A stretch of 64,000 nucleotides of DNA from Acidocella sp. (GTDB lineage: Bacteria; Pseudomonadota; Alphaproteobacteria; Acetobacterales; Acetobacteraceae): contig NZ_DAIEIF010000017.1 in assembly GCF_027352905.1 (NCBI RefSeq), positions 1 to 64,000 of the forward strand, read 5' to 3'. Shown piece by piece: positions 8,392 through 15,307 of this stretch. Position 1 is the stretch's first letter, and every line of letters starts with the position of its first letter. The position numbers were made by a program, and so were the translations under genes. The notes below the pieces were generated by a model. The model was not told where the DNA came from, searched no databases, and saw only the letters and a list, made by a program, of their open reading frames with translations.

Positions 8392-8672
8392 ACGAAACCC
8401 AAGCCCAGCCCTCAACCCCGGCCCAAGCGCCGGGGTTTTTTATTGGGCTGCTCTACCGCCGCACCCCGGCGGGCGACTGGGTGCCGGACGAGGCCGCGCT
8501 CGGCTTCCTCGCCGGCATGGCCACGCTGTGCTGGGGCGCGATCTACTCCACGCTCTTCCCCAGCCATCCCTTCAACGCCGAGGGCTTCGGCATCGGCCTC
8601 GGCTCCGTCGCCGGGCTCTACAACCTCAGCCAAGGCCGGGCGGGCAAATTCGGCCCAGGAGATAAATCATGA
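8388..8672 (+). CDS. Small phage membrane protein
   Basis: 94 residues if begun at the GTG at 8388 (GTGA overlap with the previous stop). Two hydrophobic stretches lie at 'FFIGLLY' and 'LGFLAGMATLCWGAIYSTLF', consistent with a holin-class membrane protein. A strong intrinsic-terminator hairpin (8414-8441) lies within the first codons, so the true start may be further downstream, for example the GTG near 8482. Sits just before another membrane protein in the lysis region. Confidence 0.45.
   Translation: MNETQAQPSTPAQAPGFFIGLLYRRTPAGDWVPDEAALGFLAGMATLCWGAIYSTLFPSHPFNAEGFGIGLGSVAGLYNLSQGRAGKFGPGDKS
8414..8441 (+). terminator. Intrinsic terminator-like hairpin
   Basis: AACCCCGGC (8414-8422), six-base loop, GCCGGGGTT (8429-8437), then a T-rich run to 8441. 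Perfect 9-bp stem with a T tract, the textbook rho-independent form, just 22 bases after the stop at 8391 but inside the possible start of the next gene. Confidence 0.75.
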
Positions 8673-9226
8673 CCTTCATCATCTGCTGCGCCCTGCTTGG
8701 CGGCCTGCTCTGGCGGCTGGGCGGCGGGGCGTTGACCACGCTCACCGGCTTCAGCCTCGGCACGGATTTCGCCCGCGCCATCCGCGCTTGCCTGGGGGCG
8801 ATTCTGTGCTGGCGTTTCGGCTGGCCTGGCCTCGCCGAAATCCCGGCGCTATTTCTCGGCGTCTGCATCGCAGGCTGGGGCCCGTTCCAGGGCATGGGGC
8901 TGCCCGACATTGGCAAGTCCGAGCCAAGCTGGAAGCGCTGGCTGCCCGGCGCGCTCGGGCTGGCCGAGGACGGTATTGCCTATGACCTGATCGGCATGGC
9001 CGAATGCGGGCTGCTCTGCATGGCCCCTCCCGCCGCCGTGGCCGGGTGGCTCGCTGGCTGGCATGGCGCGGTTATCCTGCTGGTTTCCGGGCTGCTCTTC
9101 GCCCCGGCCTATCTGCTCGCACGGCTGCCTTGGCCCGTCATCCCGCGCTTCGCACGCGGGCAGGAATGGGGCGAGGTCTTCGCCGGCGGAATCGTGGGAG
9201 CGGCGTTCGCGCTGGTGACGCCATGA
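8669..9226 (+). CDS. Phage multi-pass membrane protein
   Basis: 185 residues, overlapping the upstream gene by 4 bases (ATGA). About four to five hydrophobic segments: residues 3-22, 38-50, 58-75, 115-135 and 138-155, rich in Trp and Gly. No catalytic motif seen. It belongs to the tight cassette that ends in spanins and endolysin, so a role in lysis or in the infected membrane is possible but unproven. Confidence 0.55.
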   Translation: MTFIICCALLGGLLWRLGGGALTTLTGFSLGTDFARAIRACLGAILCWRFGWPGLAEIPALFLGVCIAGWGPFQGMGLPDIGKSEPSWKRWLPGALGLAEDGIAYDLIGMAECGLLCMAPPAAVAGWLAGWHGAVILLVSGLLFAPAYLLARLPWPVIPRFARGQEWGEVFAGGIVGAAFALVTP

Positions 9227-9597
9227 CCTGGCTCAAGCTCGCCCTGAAAATCGGGCCGTGGGCGCTGGCGGCGCTGCTGCTCGGCCTGCTGGTCATCGAG
9301 CATGAGCGGTTAGGTGCGGCCAACGCCCGCATCGCCGCCGTGCAGGCGCAATGCCAAGCGCAGGCGGCGGCGCTCACCGCCCAGGTCAACGCCGCCACGG
9401 CGGCGGCCCAGAGCCGCGCCCAGGCGGCGGCGGATGCGGCGGAGGTCAGTCTCGGCCAGACCCGCCAGCAGGCCGCGCAGCAGGTCCAATCGGCGCAAGC
9501 GGCGGTCTCCAAGGCCCTCGCCGATATCCAGCAGCAGAGCCAGCAGGCGGGGCAGGATGGCCCGATCCCGCCCGTGCTGGCGCGGGAGTTTCCGTGA
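9223..9597 (+). CDS. Rz-like i-spanin candidate
   Basis: 124 residues from the ATG at 9223 (4-base overlap). An N-terminal membrane anchor ('GPWALAALLLGLLVIEHERL', residues about 10-29) is followed by an Ala/Gln-rich coiled coil to the end. One anchor plus a periplasmic coiled coil is the i-spanin (Rz) plan. The next gene encodes a lipoprotein and the endolysin follows, completing the expected lysis order of a Gram-negative phage. Confidence 0.6.
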   Translation: MTWLKLALKIGPWALAALLLGLLVIEHERLGAANARIAAVQAQCQAQAAALTAQVNAATAAAQSRAQAAADAAEVSLGQTRQQAAQQVQSAQAAVSKALADIQQQSQQAGQDGPIPPVLAREFP

Positions 9598-9935
9598 TGG
9601 TCAAAAACATGGGTTTTGCGCAAAGCAGGAAAACCGCCCTGATTTTTTGTGTAATCGCCAGCCTGGCCGGCTGCGCGGCCAATCCGCCCCCGCCGCTGGT
9701 GGAGACGCAGGTGAAATATGTGCATTGGGATTGGCCGCCTGACCTGCAATCCTGCGCGCCGGACGCCCCGCTGCTGGACACGCCGCATATCGCCGCCAGC
9801 GACCCGCACGCGGGCAGCAAGGTGGCGGCTTATATCGAGCAGCTGCGGGCGCATGACGGCGCCGAGCGCGCCGCCGCCGCTGATTGCCGTACGGTGCTGA
9901 GCCTCGCGGTGCAGGCATGGCGGGGGGCGCAGTGA
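9597..9935 (+). CDS. Rz1-like o-spanin candidate lipoprotein
   Basis: 112 residues; the ATG at 9597 shares its A with the stop of the i-spanin candidate. A signal peptide ends in the lipobox 'LAGC' (Cys at about residue 25), followed by a Pro-rich start ('AANPPPPLVE'), typical of Rz1-type outer membrane lipoproteins. A complete o-spanin would bridge to the i-spanin to fuse inner and outer membranes during lysis. It is longer than most Rz1 proteins, so another phage lipoprotein remains possible. Confidence 0.6.
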   Translation: MVKNMGFAQSRKTALIFCVIASLAGCAANPPPPLVETQVKYVHWDWPPDLQSCAPDAPLLDTPHIAASDPHAGSKVAAYIEQLRAHDGAERAAAADCRTVLSLAVQAWRGAQ

Positions 9936-10420
9936 TGGCGCGCCTCACTCCCGCCCAGGCCGGCAGCGCGAATCGCGTCGCCTTCCTCGATATGCTCGCC
10001 TGGTCCGAGATCGGCCCCGCCCTGCTCGCCATATCGGATGATGGCTATAATGTGCTGGTGGGCAGCACGCCCGCGCATCCGCTGCTGTTCCATAGCTATG
10101 ACCGGCATCCGGATGTTTTGAACCATCAGCTCAATTCCACCGCGGCCGGGCGGTATCAGCTCATCCATGCCACTTGGCTGGAATGCCAGCAGGCGCTGCG
10201 GCTGCCGGATTTTTCGCCGCAAAGCCAGGAGTGGGCGGCGCTGCACCTCATCCGCGAACGCGGCGCGATGCCCGCCATCGATGCCGGGCGGCTGAGCGTG
10301 GCGATCGATCTCTGTGCGGCGATCTGGGCCAGTTTGCCGGGGAATAGCTACGGCCAGCCCGAGCATCCGCTGGCGGACCTACAGGCCGCTTACGGACGAG
10401 CTGGCGGGGTAGTGGCATGA
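9935..10420 (+). CDS. Lambda R-type endolysin (lytic transglycosylase, GH104)
   Basis: 161 residues from the ATG at 9935, which shares a base with the upstream stop. It tracks lambda endolysin R along its length: 'FLDMLAWSE' (the Glu is the catalytic acid in lambda), 'STAAGRYQL', 'DFSPQSQEWAAL', 'ERGAMPAIDAGRLSVAID' and 'IWASLPGNSYGQPEH'. The enzyme cleaves peptidoglycan glycan strands with 1,6-anhydro product formation. No signal peptide, so release would depend on a holin. A decayed second copy of this gene lies at 11264-11294 and 15300-15560. Confidence 0.88.
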   Translation: MARLTPAQAGSANRVAFLDMLAWSEIGPALLAISDDGYNVLVGSTPAHPLLFHSYDRHPDVLNHQLNSTAAGRYQLIHATWLECQQALRLPDFSPQSQEWAALHLIRERGAMPAIDAGRLSVAIDLCAAIWASLPGNSYGQPEHPLADLQAAYGRAGGVVA

Positions 10421-10545
10421 TCGACCCGCGCGCAATCGACCTGTGGACGCGCCGCCCCTACGCGGGCAGCGCCCCGGTGCTGACCTGGGCGCTGGTCTGG
10501 CCGATGGGATGCTGGTGGCCGCTATGGATGATGGTCCCTGTCTAG
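10417..10545 (+). CDS. Small hydrophobic peptide after the endolysin
   Basis: 42-residue reading frame starting at the ATG that overlaps the endolysin stop (ATGA) and ending at TAG 10543-10545. The second half is a Trp/Met-rich hydrophobic stretch (residues about 20-42), long enough for one membrane pass. The coupled start supports translation; the function is unknown, with a small membrane lysis effector or a non-functional leftover both possible. Confidence 0.4.
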   Translation: MIDPRAIDLWTRRPYAGSAPVLTWALVWPMGCWWPLWMMVPV

Positions 10546-10590
10546 GGCGTTTTTGTACGGACGGTAGGCCCGAAGGCGCTGATTTATACG

Positions 10591-10875
10591 TTATGCCGTT
10601 TGGACAGTAACTCGGAGGCCCATGGCTTTCATGACCTTGGTGAGGGTGGAAAGCGTGGGGTTACCTTCATCAGACAATGACTTGTATAGCGTTTCTCGCG
10701 TCAATCCGGTTTCTTTGGAGAGCTGGCTAATGCCGTGCGCCCGCGCCACAACCCCAAGCGCATGGGCAATATAAGCAGGGTCTTCCTCTTCAAAGGCCGC
10801 GCTCAGAAAGTCAACTACCTCAGTCTCTGTCTTGAGATGGTTGGCCATGTCGAAGGGTTTGGTTTCCAGGGACAT
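10591..10875 (-). CDS. higA: HigA-like antitoxin, XRE-type addiction module antidote
   Basis: 94 residues from the ATG at 10875 (MSLETKPFD...), one base beyond the toxin stop and after a GGAG site. Residues 45-90 form a helix-turn-helix ('ISQLSKETGLTRETLYKSLS') with the typical end 'LSTLTKVMKAMGLRV', matching the addiction-module antidote family paired with HigB/phage-Gp49-type toxins. It should neutralise the toxin and repress the shared promoter. Order is toxin first, antitoxin second, as usual for higBA. Confidence 0.85.
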   Translation of the reverse strand: MSLETKPFDMANHLKTETEVVDFLSAAFEEEDPAYIAHALGVVARAHGISQLSKETGLTRETLYKSLSDEGNPTLSTLTKVMKAMGLRVTVQTA

Positions 10876-10876
10876 C

Positions 10877-11164
10877 CTATATCTCCGTTGCCATATCAAG
10901 CGCGCGCTTTATGTCTCTGTCTTGCGTGGATTTGTCGCCGCCGCAGAGAAGGATGATCGCCTCTTGCCCGCGCCTCACAAAATAAATCCGGTAGCCGGGC
11001 CCGAAGTCGATCCGCATCTCACCGATGCCGCTGAAGAATTTTACGTCTCCCAGATTTCCCTGAGAAGCGCGGAATATACGAACATCGATCTTTTGCTTCG
11101 CTTTCCCGTCCCTGAGGCCGTCCAACCAGGCGGCAAATTCAGCGGTGGCGCGGATCGCGATCAT
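10877..11164 (-). CDS. higB: HigB/RelE-superfamily toxin
   Basis: 95 residues. The short sequence with 'GDVKFFSGIGEMRIDFGPGY' and 'RIYFVRRGQEAIILLCGGDK' is the addiction-module killer protein family (RelE superfamily), predicted to be a ribosome-dependent mRNA interferase. It is followed immediately by its HigA partner. The start codon at 11164 lies only about 7 bases from a good -10 element, so the mRNA is probably leaderless. Confidence 0.85.
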   Translation of the reverse strand: MIAIRATAEFAAWLDGLRDGKAKQKIDVRIFRASQGNLGDVKFFSGIGEMRIDFGPGYRIYFVRRGQEAIILLCGGDKSTQDRDIKRALDMATEI

Positions 11165-11170
11165 GTAAAC

Positions 11171-11200
11171 TATATACTACACATTCGCACGAAATGTCAA
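11171..11200 (-). promoter_or_regulatory. Predicted higBA promoter
   Basis: On the minus strand TTGACA (11200-11195), an 18-base spacer and TATATA (11176-11171). The expected transcription start falls at or next to the HigB start codon at 11164. The surrounding AT-rich imperfect palindrome is a plausible HigA operator. Confidence 0.55.
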
Positions 11201-11263
11201 CTACAAAATACACACAAAAAGAGATAAGCCTTGTGGCTGCCGATGCGCCGAATGGAAAGGGTG

Positions 11264-11294
11264 GCCCCGCGCAGCCGCTGCTGTTCCATAATTA
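11264..11294 (+). pseudogene. Left fragment of a decayed second endolysin gene
   Basis: This stretch matches the intact endolysin around 10064-10094 (the 'PLLFH' codons) and continues, after removal of the transposon, into the right fragment at 15300. The upstream part of the gene is not recognisable before about 11264. Confidence 0.65.
11287..11294. repeat. Target site duplication, left copy (CATAATTA)
   Basis: Eight bases identical to 15300-15307 on the other side of the transposon. Eight-base duplications are characteristic of the IS1595 family. Confidence 0.9.
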
Positions 11295-11318
11295 GGCGAT
11301 TATGCACTTTACAATACC
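11295..11318. repeat. Left terminal inverted repeat of IS1595 element
   Basis: 24 bases, exact reverse complement of 15276-15299. The -35 hexamer TTTACA of the likely transposase promoter (11308-11313) is inside this repeat. Confidence 0.92.
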
Positions 11319-11336
11319 AGAAAATGAGCATACTAT
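11308..11336 (+). promoter_or_regulatory. Predicted transposon operon promoter
   Basis: TTTACA (11308-11313), a 17-base spacer and TACTAT (11331-11336). The expected start of transcription coincides with the transposase ATG at 11343, so the mRNA would be leaderless. The -35 lies in the terminal repeat, so transposase binding could repress it. Confidence 0.5.
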
Positions 11337-11342
11337 CAGGGT

Positions 11343-12332
11343 ATGGAAAATGCGAACAACCAAACCAAGGGTGAAAAGACCTCCAGCGGCGACCTTACGC
11401 TAATGCAGATTATGCAGCGTTTTTCTACCGAGGAGTCGGCGCGCGCGTATTTCGAGCATATTCGCTGGCCGAATGGCCCGACGTGCCCCCATTGCGGCAA
11501 TAGCTCCTCCGATCGCATTTATAAAGTCACGGCAAATCCAGAGAGGAAAATCCGGGATGGATTGTATAAATGCGCTGAGTGCCTTCAAGGTTTTACGGTC
11601 ACAGTTGGCACCGTAATGGAGGACTCGCATCTTCCGCTCAATAAATGGCTCATCGCCTTCTACATGATGTGTGCCAGCAAGACTCAAGTGAGCGCACTTC
11701 AGTTGCAGCGCCAACTAGAGATTGGCTCTTATCGTACCGCTTGGTTCCTCTGCCATCGCATTCGGTATGCGCTCAAAGAAGCGGACCCACGCGACTTGCT
11801 GGTTGGTACAGTGGAGGCTGACGAAACATATATTGGAGGCAAGGCGCGCGGTAAAGGTCGCGGCTATGTCAAGAACAAGACTGCTGTCGTGTCTCTGGTT
11901 GAGCGGGGTGGGCGAGTTCGCTCGCGCGCCCTTGATACGGTCAACAGCGAAGATATAACTTCTCTTCTGCGCGCGAATGTCGCGAGTGATGCATGTCTAA
12001 ACACTGACGAGTCTCCTCTATATAAGAAGGTTGGCAAAGAGTTTTTTGCCCATGACACTGTAAACCATTCAATAGAAGAATACGCCCGCAACGATAAAAA
12101 AACCGGGCGTAAAGCCACCACGAACGCAGCGGAGGGCTTTTTCGGCAACAGCAAGAGGTCGATCGATGGGACGCACCATCATATCGGTCGCAAGCATGTT
12201 GGTCTTTATTTTGCGGAGTTGGATCACAAATACAGCAATCGCAAGTTAACGGATGGCGCTCGGACTCAGGATGGTATAAAAAAGATGGAGGGCAAGCGCT
12301 TAATATTGCGCCCCTCAACGAAGCAGGTTTGA
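11343..12332 (+). CDS. IS1595-family transposase
   Basis: 329 residues. An N-terminal zinc ribbon (CPHC at about residues 48-51 and CAEC at about 78-81) is followed by an IS1595 DDE-type core: 'GTVEADETYIGGK' (first Asp), 'LNTDESPLY' (second) and a C-terminal 'NAAEGFFGNSKRSIDGTHHH' block, with 'YFAELDHKYSNRK' after it. Full length and without frameshifts, so the element is probably active. The stop at 12330-12332 is 4 bases before the methylase GTG, so transposase and cargo are likely co-transcribed. Confidence 0.93.
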   Translation: MENANNQTKGEKTSSGDLTLMQIMQRFSTEESARAYFEHIRWPNGPTCPHCGNSSSDRIYKVTANPERKIRDGLYKCAECLQGFTVTVGTVMEDSHLPLNKWLIAFYMMCASKTQVSALQLQRQLEIGSYRTAWFLCHRIRYALKEADPRDLLVGTVEADETYIGGKARGKGRGYVKNKTAVVSLVERGGRVRSRALDTVNSEDITSLLRANVASDACLNTDESPLYKKVGKEFFAHDTVNHSIEEYARNDKKTGRKATTNAAEGFFGNSKRSIDGTHHHIGRKHVGLYFAELDHKYSNRKLTDGARTQDGIKKMEGKRLILRPSTKQV

Positions 12333-12336
12333 TATC

Positions 12337-14802
12337 GTGGCTGGTTTGCTAAAACGAATTTCGGAGCGCCGTTCAGAGCACTTGCTGAACGATCTTCTTG
12401 TCTCGCAGGGGTGGGTACTGCGGCGTCCGCCGCATGGCGATGTTCTCTTCCAGAATGAGTACCGTTCTATCCCCGACCTCGCTGACGCTCTATCTAAGGC
12501 CAGTAAATCGGGGTTGGGTTTTGGAATTCCCGAAGCCATTCTTGTCGATCGTGAAACTCAGGCTCCGCTTGCGGTCATTGAGGTTAAGCCTCTCGTAGGA
12601 GAAATCGATAAAGCAACGGTAGAAGCGCAAGCCTACGCTGAGGCTTTTTGGAAAGCGGGGTCACGGCCGCTGGCGATCGGGCTGGCCGGAACATCGGATG
12701 ACGAGTTTCGGCTACAGGTTTCAAAGAGAGTCAACTCGAAATGGGTACCAGTCACATATGATGGCTATCCAATAAGCTGGATACCCACACGGATCGATCT
12801 AGATCGCGTAGCCGTACCTCGCGGCCCTGCTGAGATAAGACCGACGATGCCGCCATTAGACGTGTTGGCGGCGCGTGCTGATGAAATCAACAGGTTGTTG
12901 CGTGAATCGCAAATTCGAGATGGTCTTCGGCCTGTTGTAGTGGGCGCGATCATGCTTGCCCTGTGGAACTCTAAAGGCGAAATTCGCCGAGACCCCCGAT
13001 ACATTCTGCGCGATATCAACGAGTCTTGCAGGGATGCCTTTGTGCGCGCTGGCAAGGCAGATTTAGCCAAGAGCCTGCGCGTGGACGAGGCAAATGAGAA
13101 ACTTAGAGATAAGTCCCGTCGCATTACGACTATACTAGAAAGATTGAATGTCACCGTTCTCACGGCAGAGCATGACTATCTAGGGCAACTCTACGAAACA
13201 TTCTTTCGATACACTGGCGGCAATACGATCGGTCAGTATTTTACGCCTCGCCACATAACCAAGATGATGGCCGACGTTTGTGGCGTGACGCAAAAGGACG
13301 TTGTTATCGACCCCGCCTGTGGCACGGGAGGGTTTTTAATCGCGTGCATGGACCGCCTATTAAAGGAAGATCATCTGTCGCGAAGCCAGATGGTTGAGGT
13401 GATCAAATCAAAACTAATCGGATTTGAGGCGGAGCCTGAAACAGCAGCACTCTGCGTCGCGAACATGATTTTGCGGGGTGATGGCTCTACTGGAATCCAT
13501 CGAGCTGACTGCCTGTCTTCGCCATCATATCCTTTAGGTCTTGCGTCAGTGGCGCTTATGAATCCGCCATTCCCACATCAAAAGACCGACACCCCTAGTG
13601 AGGAGTTTGTTGATCGCGCCCTTGAAGCGCTTAGAGATCGCGGGAAACTGGCTGTAATACTTCCTACCGGGCTACTCGCCAAGCCCGGAGCAGGGGAGTG
13701 GCGGGCTAAAATTCTTCGGCACAATACGCTTGTAGCTGTCTGTCAGCTTCCCAATGAGTTGTTTCAGCCGTTCGCGGCGGCAACCACATCATTTGTTGTA
13801 ATAGAGAAGGGAGTTCCGCACAATCCCAAGCGGAAGACTACGTTTGTACGCCTTCATTATGATGGGTTGGAGTTGCAAAAAGGCGCACGCGTTGAGCGTG
13901 GTAGCAACCAAATTCCTGAGGCGATTGAGGCTATTCTGAATGGAACGGTCAAGCCGGGCTTCTCTGGAACCGCCTCAATCGCAGGTGCGGTAGAATGGTC
14001 AGCCGGTGCGTATATTCCATCCGCTCCACCGGAGGAGGCAGAGCTACGTGAAGCGGTAGATGTTTTGTTGAGGCGCATGGCTTCCTTCTATACTCGCTAC
14101 GCGCCAGAAGTTTTGAACCAAAGACGCGCAATTGAGGCTGGCGAGATCGTGCAACAACCCTACAGGGAGATTGTTTCAAACAAGAAGCTAGATAACGCAG
14201 CCACAATCAGCGGCAACAAGGATGACGTCGGCGGTCGTTTTGATATGTTTTATGGCCTAGGAGCACTGGAATCTCGCGAAGGCATACCGCCGGGACGTAC
14301 GCTCATAATCTCACCTACAGAGCAGTATAACGGGTGCGACGGTTGGCTAGAATTCGATACCGTTCTAGAGCCCCCCTTCATTACCGTTGCTCGCACTGGA
14401 AGTATTGGCGAGGCTTTCGTTCATCTAGAGCCTTGCGCGCCTAATTCCGATTGCATCGTATTGCTTCCGAGGCGTGCAGAATGGTCAACGATCTCCGAGT
14501 TAATAATGGCGGCATCCGCAATCCGTTTGGAGAAATGGAGATATAACTATGGCCGCAAGATCACGCCCCAGCGCCTCGCTGGCGTGAAATTAAGTCACTC
14601 TCCCGATATACTCGCATTTGCCGCAAACCTTTATGGAAAATTTGAGGAAGTGATAGCGGCCAGTTTGTCTCCATATCAGACAGAGGACGAACGAGACGCT
14701 TCAATTGCGAAACGGCGGTTAACTGAATTAAGTCGAAACCCTGAGAGGTGGTTACGGGGATCTGCTCTTAACAAGCGTCTTCTTAAGTTAGAAGAGCAGT
14801 AG
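12337..14802 (+). CDS. N6-adenine DNA methylase with nuclease-like N-terminus and specificity-like C-terminus (RM-type)
   Basis: 821 residues from GTG 12337. Residues 60-110 contain 'IPEAILVD' and 'AVIEVKP' (E82, K84), a layout like a PD-(D/E)XK nuclease core with Glu replacing the first Asp. Residues 280-560 are an HsdM-like N6-methylase: 'GQYFTPRHI' (299-307), SAM motif I 'DPACGTGGF' (325-333) and catalytic NPPF (409-412). The last 200 residues resemble an HsdS/TRD-type recognition region ('RYNYGRKITPQRLAGVKL'). This could be a single-chain restriction-modification enzyme (type IIG-like) or an orphan methylase. Nuclease activity is inferred. Its codon use is AT-richer than the chromosome. 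Confidence 0.82.
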   Translation: MAGLLKRISERRSEHLLNDLLVSQGWVLRRPPHGDVLFQNEYRSIPDLADALSKASKSGLGFGIPEAILVDRETQAPLAVIEVKPLVGEIDKATVEAQAYAEAFWKAGSRPLAIGLAGTSDDEFRLQVSKRVNSKWVPVTYDGYPISWIPTRIDLDRVAVPRGPAEIRPTMPPLDVLAARADEINRLLRESQIRDGLRPVVVGAIMLALWNSKGEIRRDPRYILRDINESCRDAFVRAGKADLAKSLRVDEANEKLRDKSRRITTILERLNVTVLTAEHDYLGQLYETFFRYTGGNTIGQYFTPRHITKMMADVCGVTQKDVVIDPACGTGGFLIACMDRLLKEDHLSRSQMVEVIKSKLIGFEAEPETAALCVANMILRGDGSTGIHRADCLSSPSYPLGLASVALMNPPFPHQKTDTPSEEFVDRALEALRDRGKLAVILPTGLLAKPGAGEWRAKILRHNTLVAVCQLPNELFQPFAAATTSFVVIEKGVPHNPKRKTTFVRLHYDGLELQKGARVERGSNQIPEAIEAILNGTVKPGFSGTASIAGAVEWSAGAYIPSAPPEEAELREAVDVLLRRMASFYTRYAPEVLNQRRAIEAGEIVQQPYREIVSNKKLDNAATISGNKDDVGGRFDMFYGLGALESREGIPPGRTLIISPTEQYNGCDGWLEFDTVLEPPFITVARTGSIGEAFVHLEPCAPNSDCIVLLPRRAEWSTISELIMAASAIRLEKWRYNYGRKITPQRLAGVKLSHSPDILAFAANLYGKFEEVIAASLSPYQTEDERDASIAKRRLTELSRNPERWLRGSALNKRLLKLEEQ

Positions 14803-14807
14803 ACAGT

Positions 14808-15083
14808 ATGCCGCTCGTTGGGTTTGCCTTCTCGGAGGCGTCGCTTGATTTTTTGGAAAGCTTGCCGCCAAAACTGCGCTCGCAAGTCATGAAAAAGGCA
14901 AAATCTCTGCTTGAGAATCCATATCCGCAGGGCGCAAAGAAACTAAACGGCATTGCGACAGCGGCGGGGGAACCCGTTTATCGGGAGCGTTCAGGGGATT
15001 ACCGGATTCTTTATGTCGTTCGAGATAAGCATCGTGAAGTTGTGATCCTTGATATCGATCACCGGAAGGATATTTACCGATGA
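14808..15083 (+). CDS. RelE/ParE-family toxin on the transposon
   Basis: 91 residues, 5 bases after the methylase. 'FSEASLDFLESLPPKLRSQV', 'NPYPQGAKKLNG' and 'YRERSGDYRILYVVRDKHRE' with a final 'DIDHRKDIYR' are typical of the RelE/ParE superfamily of mRNA interferases/gyrase toxins. The small gene overlapping its stop is the probable antitoxin. As transposon cargo it would punish cells that lose the element. Confidence 0.85.
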   Translation: MPLVGFAFSEASLDFLESLPPKLRSQVMKKAKSLLENPYPQGAKKLNGIATAAGEPVYRERSGDYRILYVVRDKHREVVILDIDHRKDIYR

Positions 15084-15241
15084 CCAAAAAAGCAATTGAG
15101 CCAGACGAGATGAAGATACCTGCTGAAAAGTTTGATACCATAATGCGCCGGGCACTCGGCACGCCACCGCCCAACGAGGACTCAAAACCACCCGCCAAGC
15201 CCAAAAATGGTAAGGTCAAGAAACTACCTAAAACCGATTAG
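15080..15241 (+). CDS. Small probable antitoxin of the transposon RelE toxin
   Basis: 53 residues; the ATG at 15080 overlaps the toxin stop by 4 bases. Lys/Pro/Glu-rich and likely disordered at the C-terminus ('PPAKPKNGKVKKLPKTD'), with 'MKIPAEKFDTIMRRALG' near the middle, a segment often seen in short antitoxins that wrap RelE toxins. It has no DNA-binding domain that I can recognise. The call rests on size, coupling and position. Confidence 0.7.
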   Translation: MTKKAIEPDEMKIPAEKFDTIMRRALGTPPPNEDSKPPAKPKNGKVKKLPKTD

Positions 15242-15275
15242 CGCATAGCGGCCCTGATATCACTATGTGTCGGAA

Positions 15276-15299
15276 GGTATTGTAAAGTGCATAATCGCC
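15276..15299. repeat. Right terminal inverted repeat of IS1595 element
   Basis: 24 bases, exact reverse complement of 11295-11318; followed directly by the right copy of the target duplication. Confidence 0.92.
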
Positions 15300-15307
15300 C
15301 ATAATTA
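15300..15307. repeat. Target site duplication, right copy (CATAATTA)
   Basis: Identical to 11287-11294. Confidence 0.9.

Larger units (their letters stand above)
11295..15299 (+). mobile_element. IS1595-family transposon with passenger genes (4,005 bp)
   Basis: Bounded by perfect 24-bp terminal inverted repeats (11295-11318 and 15276-15299, outer ends GGCGATTATGCAC...) and a perfect 8-bp target duplication CATAATTA (11287-11294, 15300-15307). It holds four + strand genes with gaps of 4 or 5 bases, or overlaps: transposase, N6-methylase/nuclease-like protein, RelE-like toxin and a small probable antitoxin. IS1595-family elements with extra genes are known ('tIS'); the intact ends and duplication suggest recent insertion. 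The target was an already damaged endolysin copy. Confidence 0.92.

Noticed and set aside
11400..12318. Minus-strand frames inside the transposase gene
   Set aside because: No recognisable protein; the + strand transposase with DDE residues explains the DNA.
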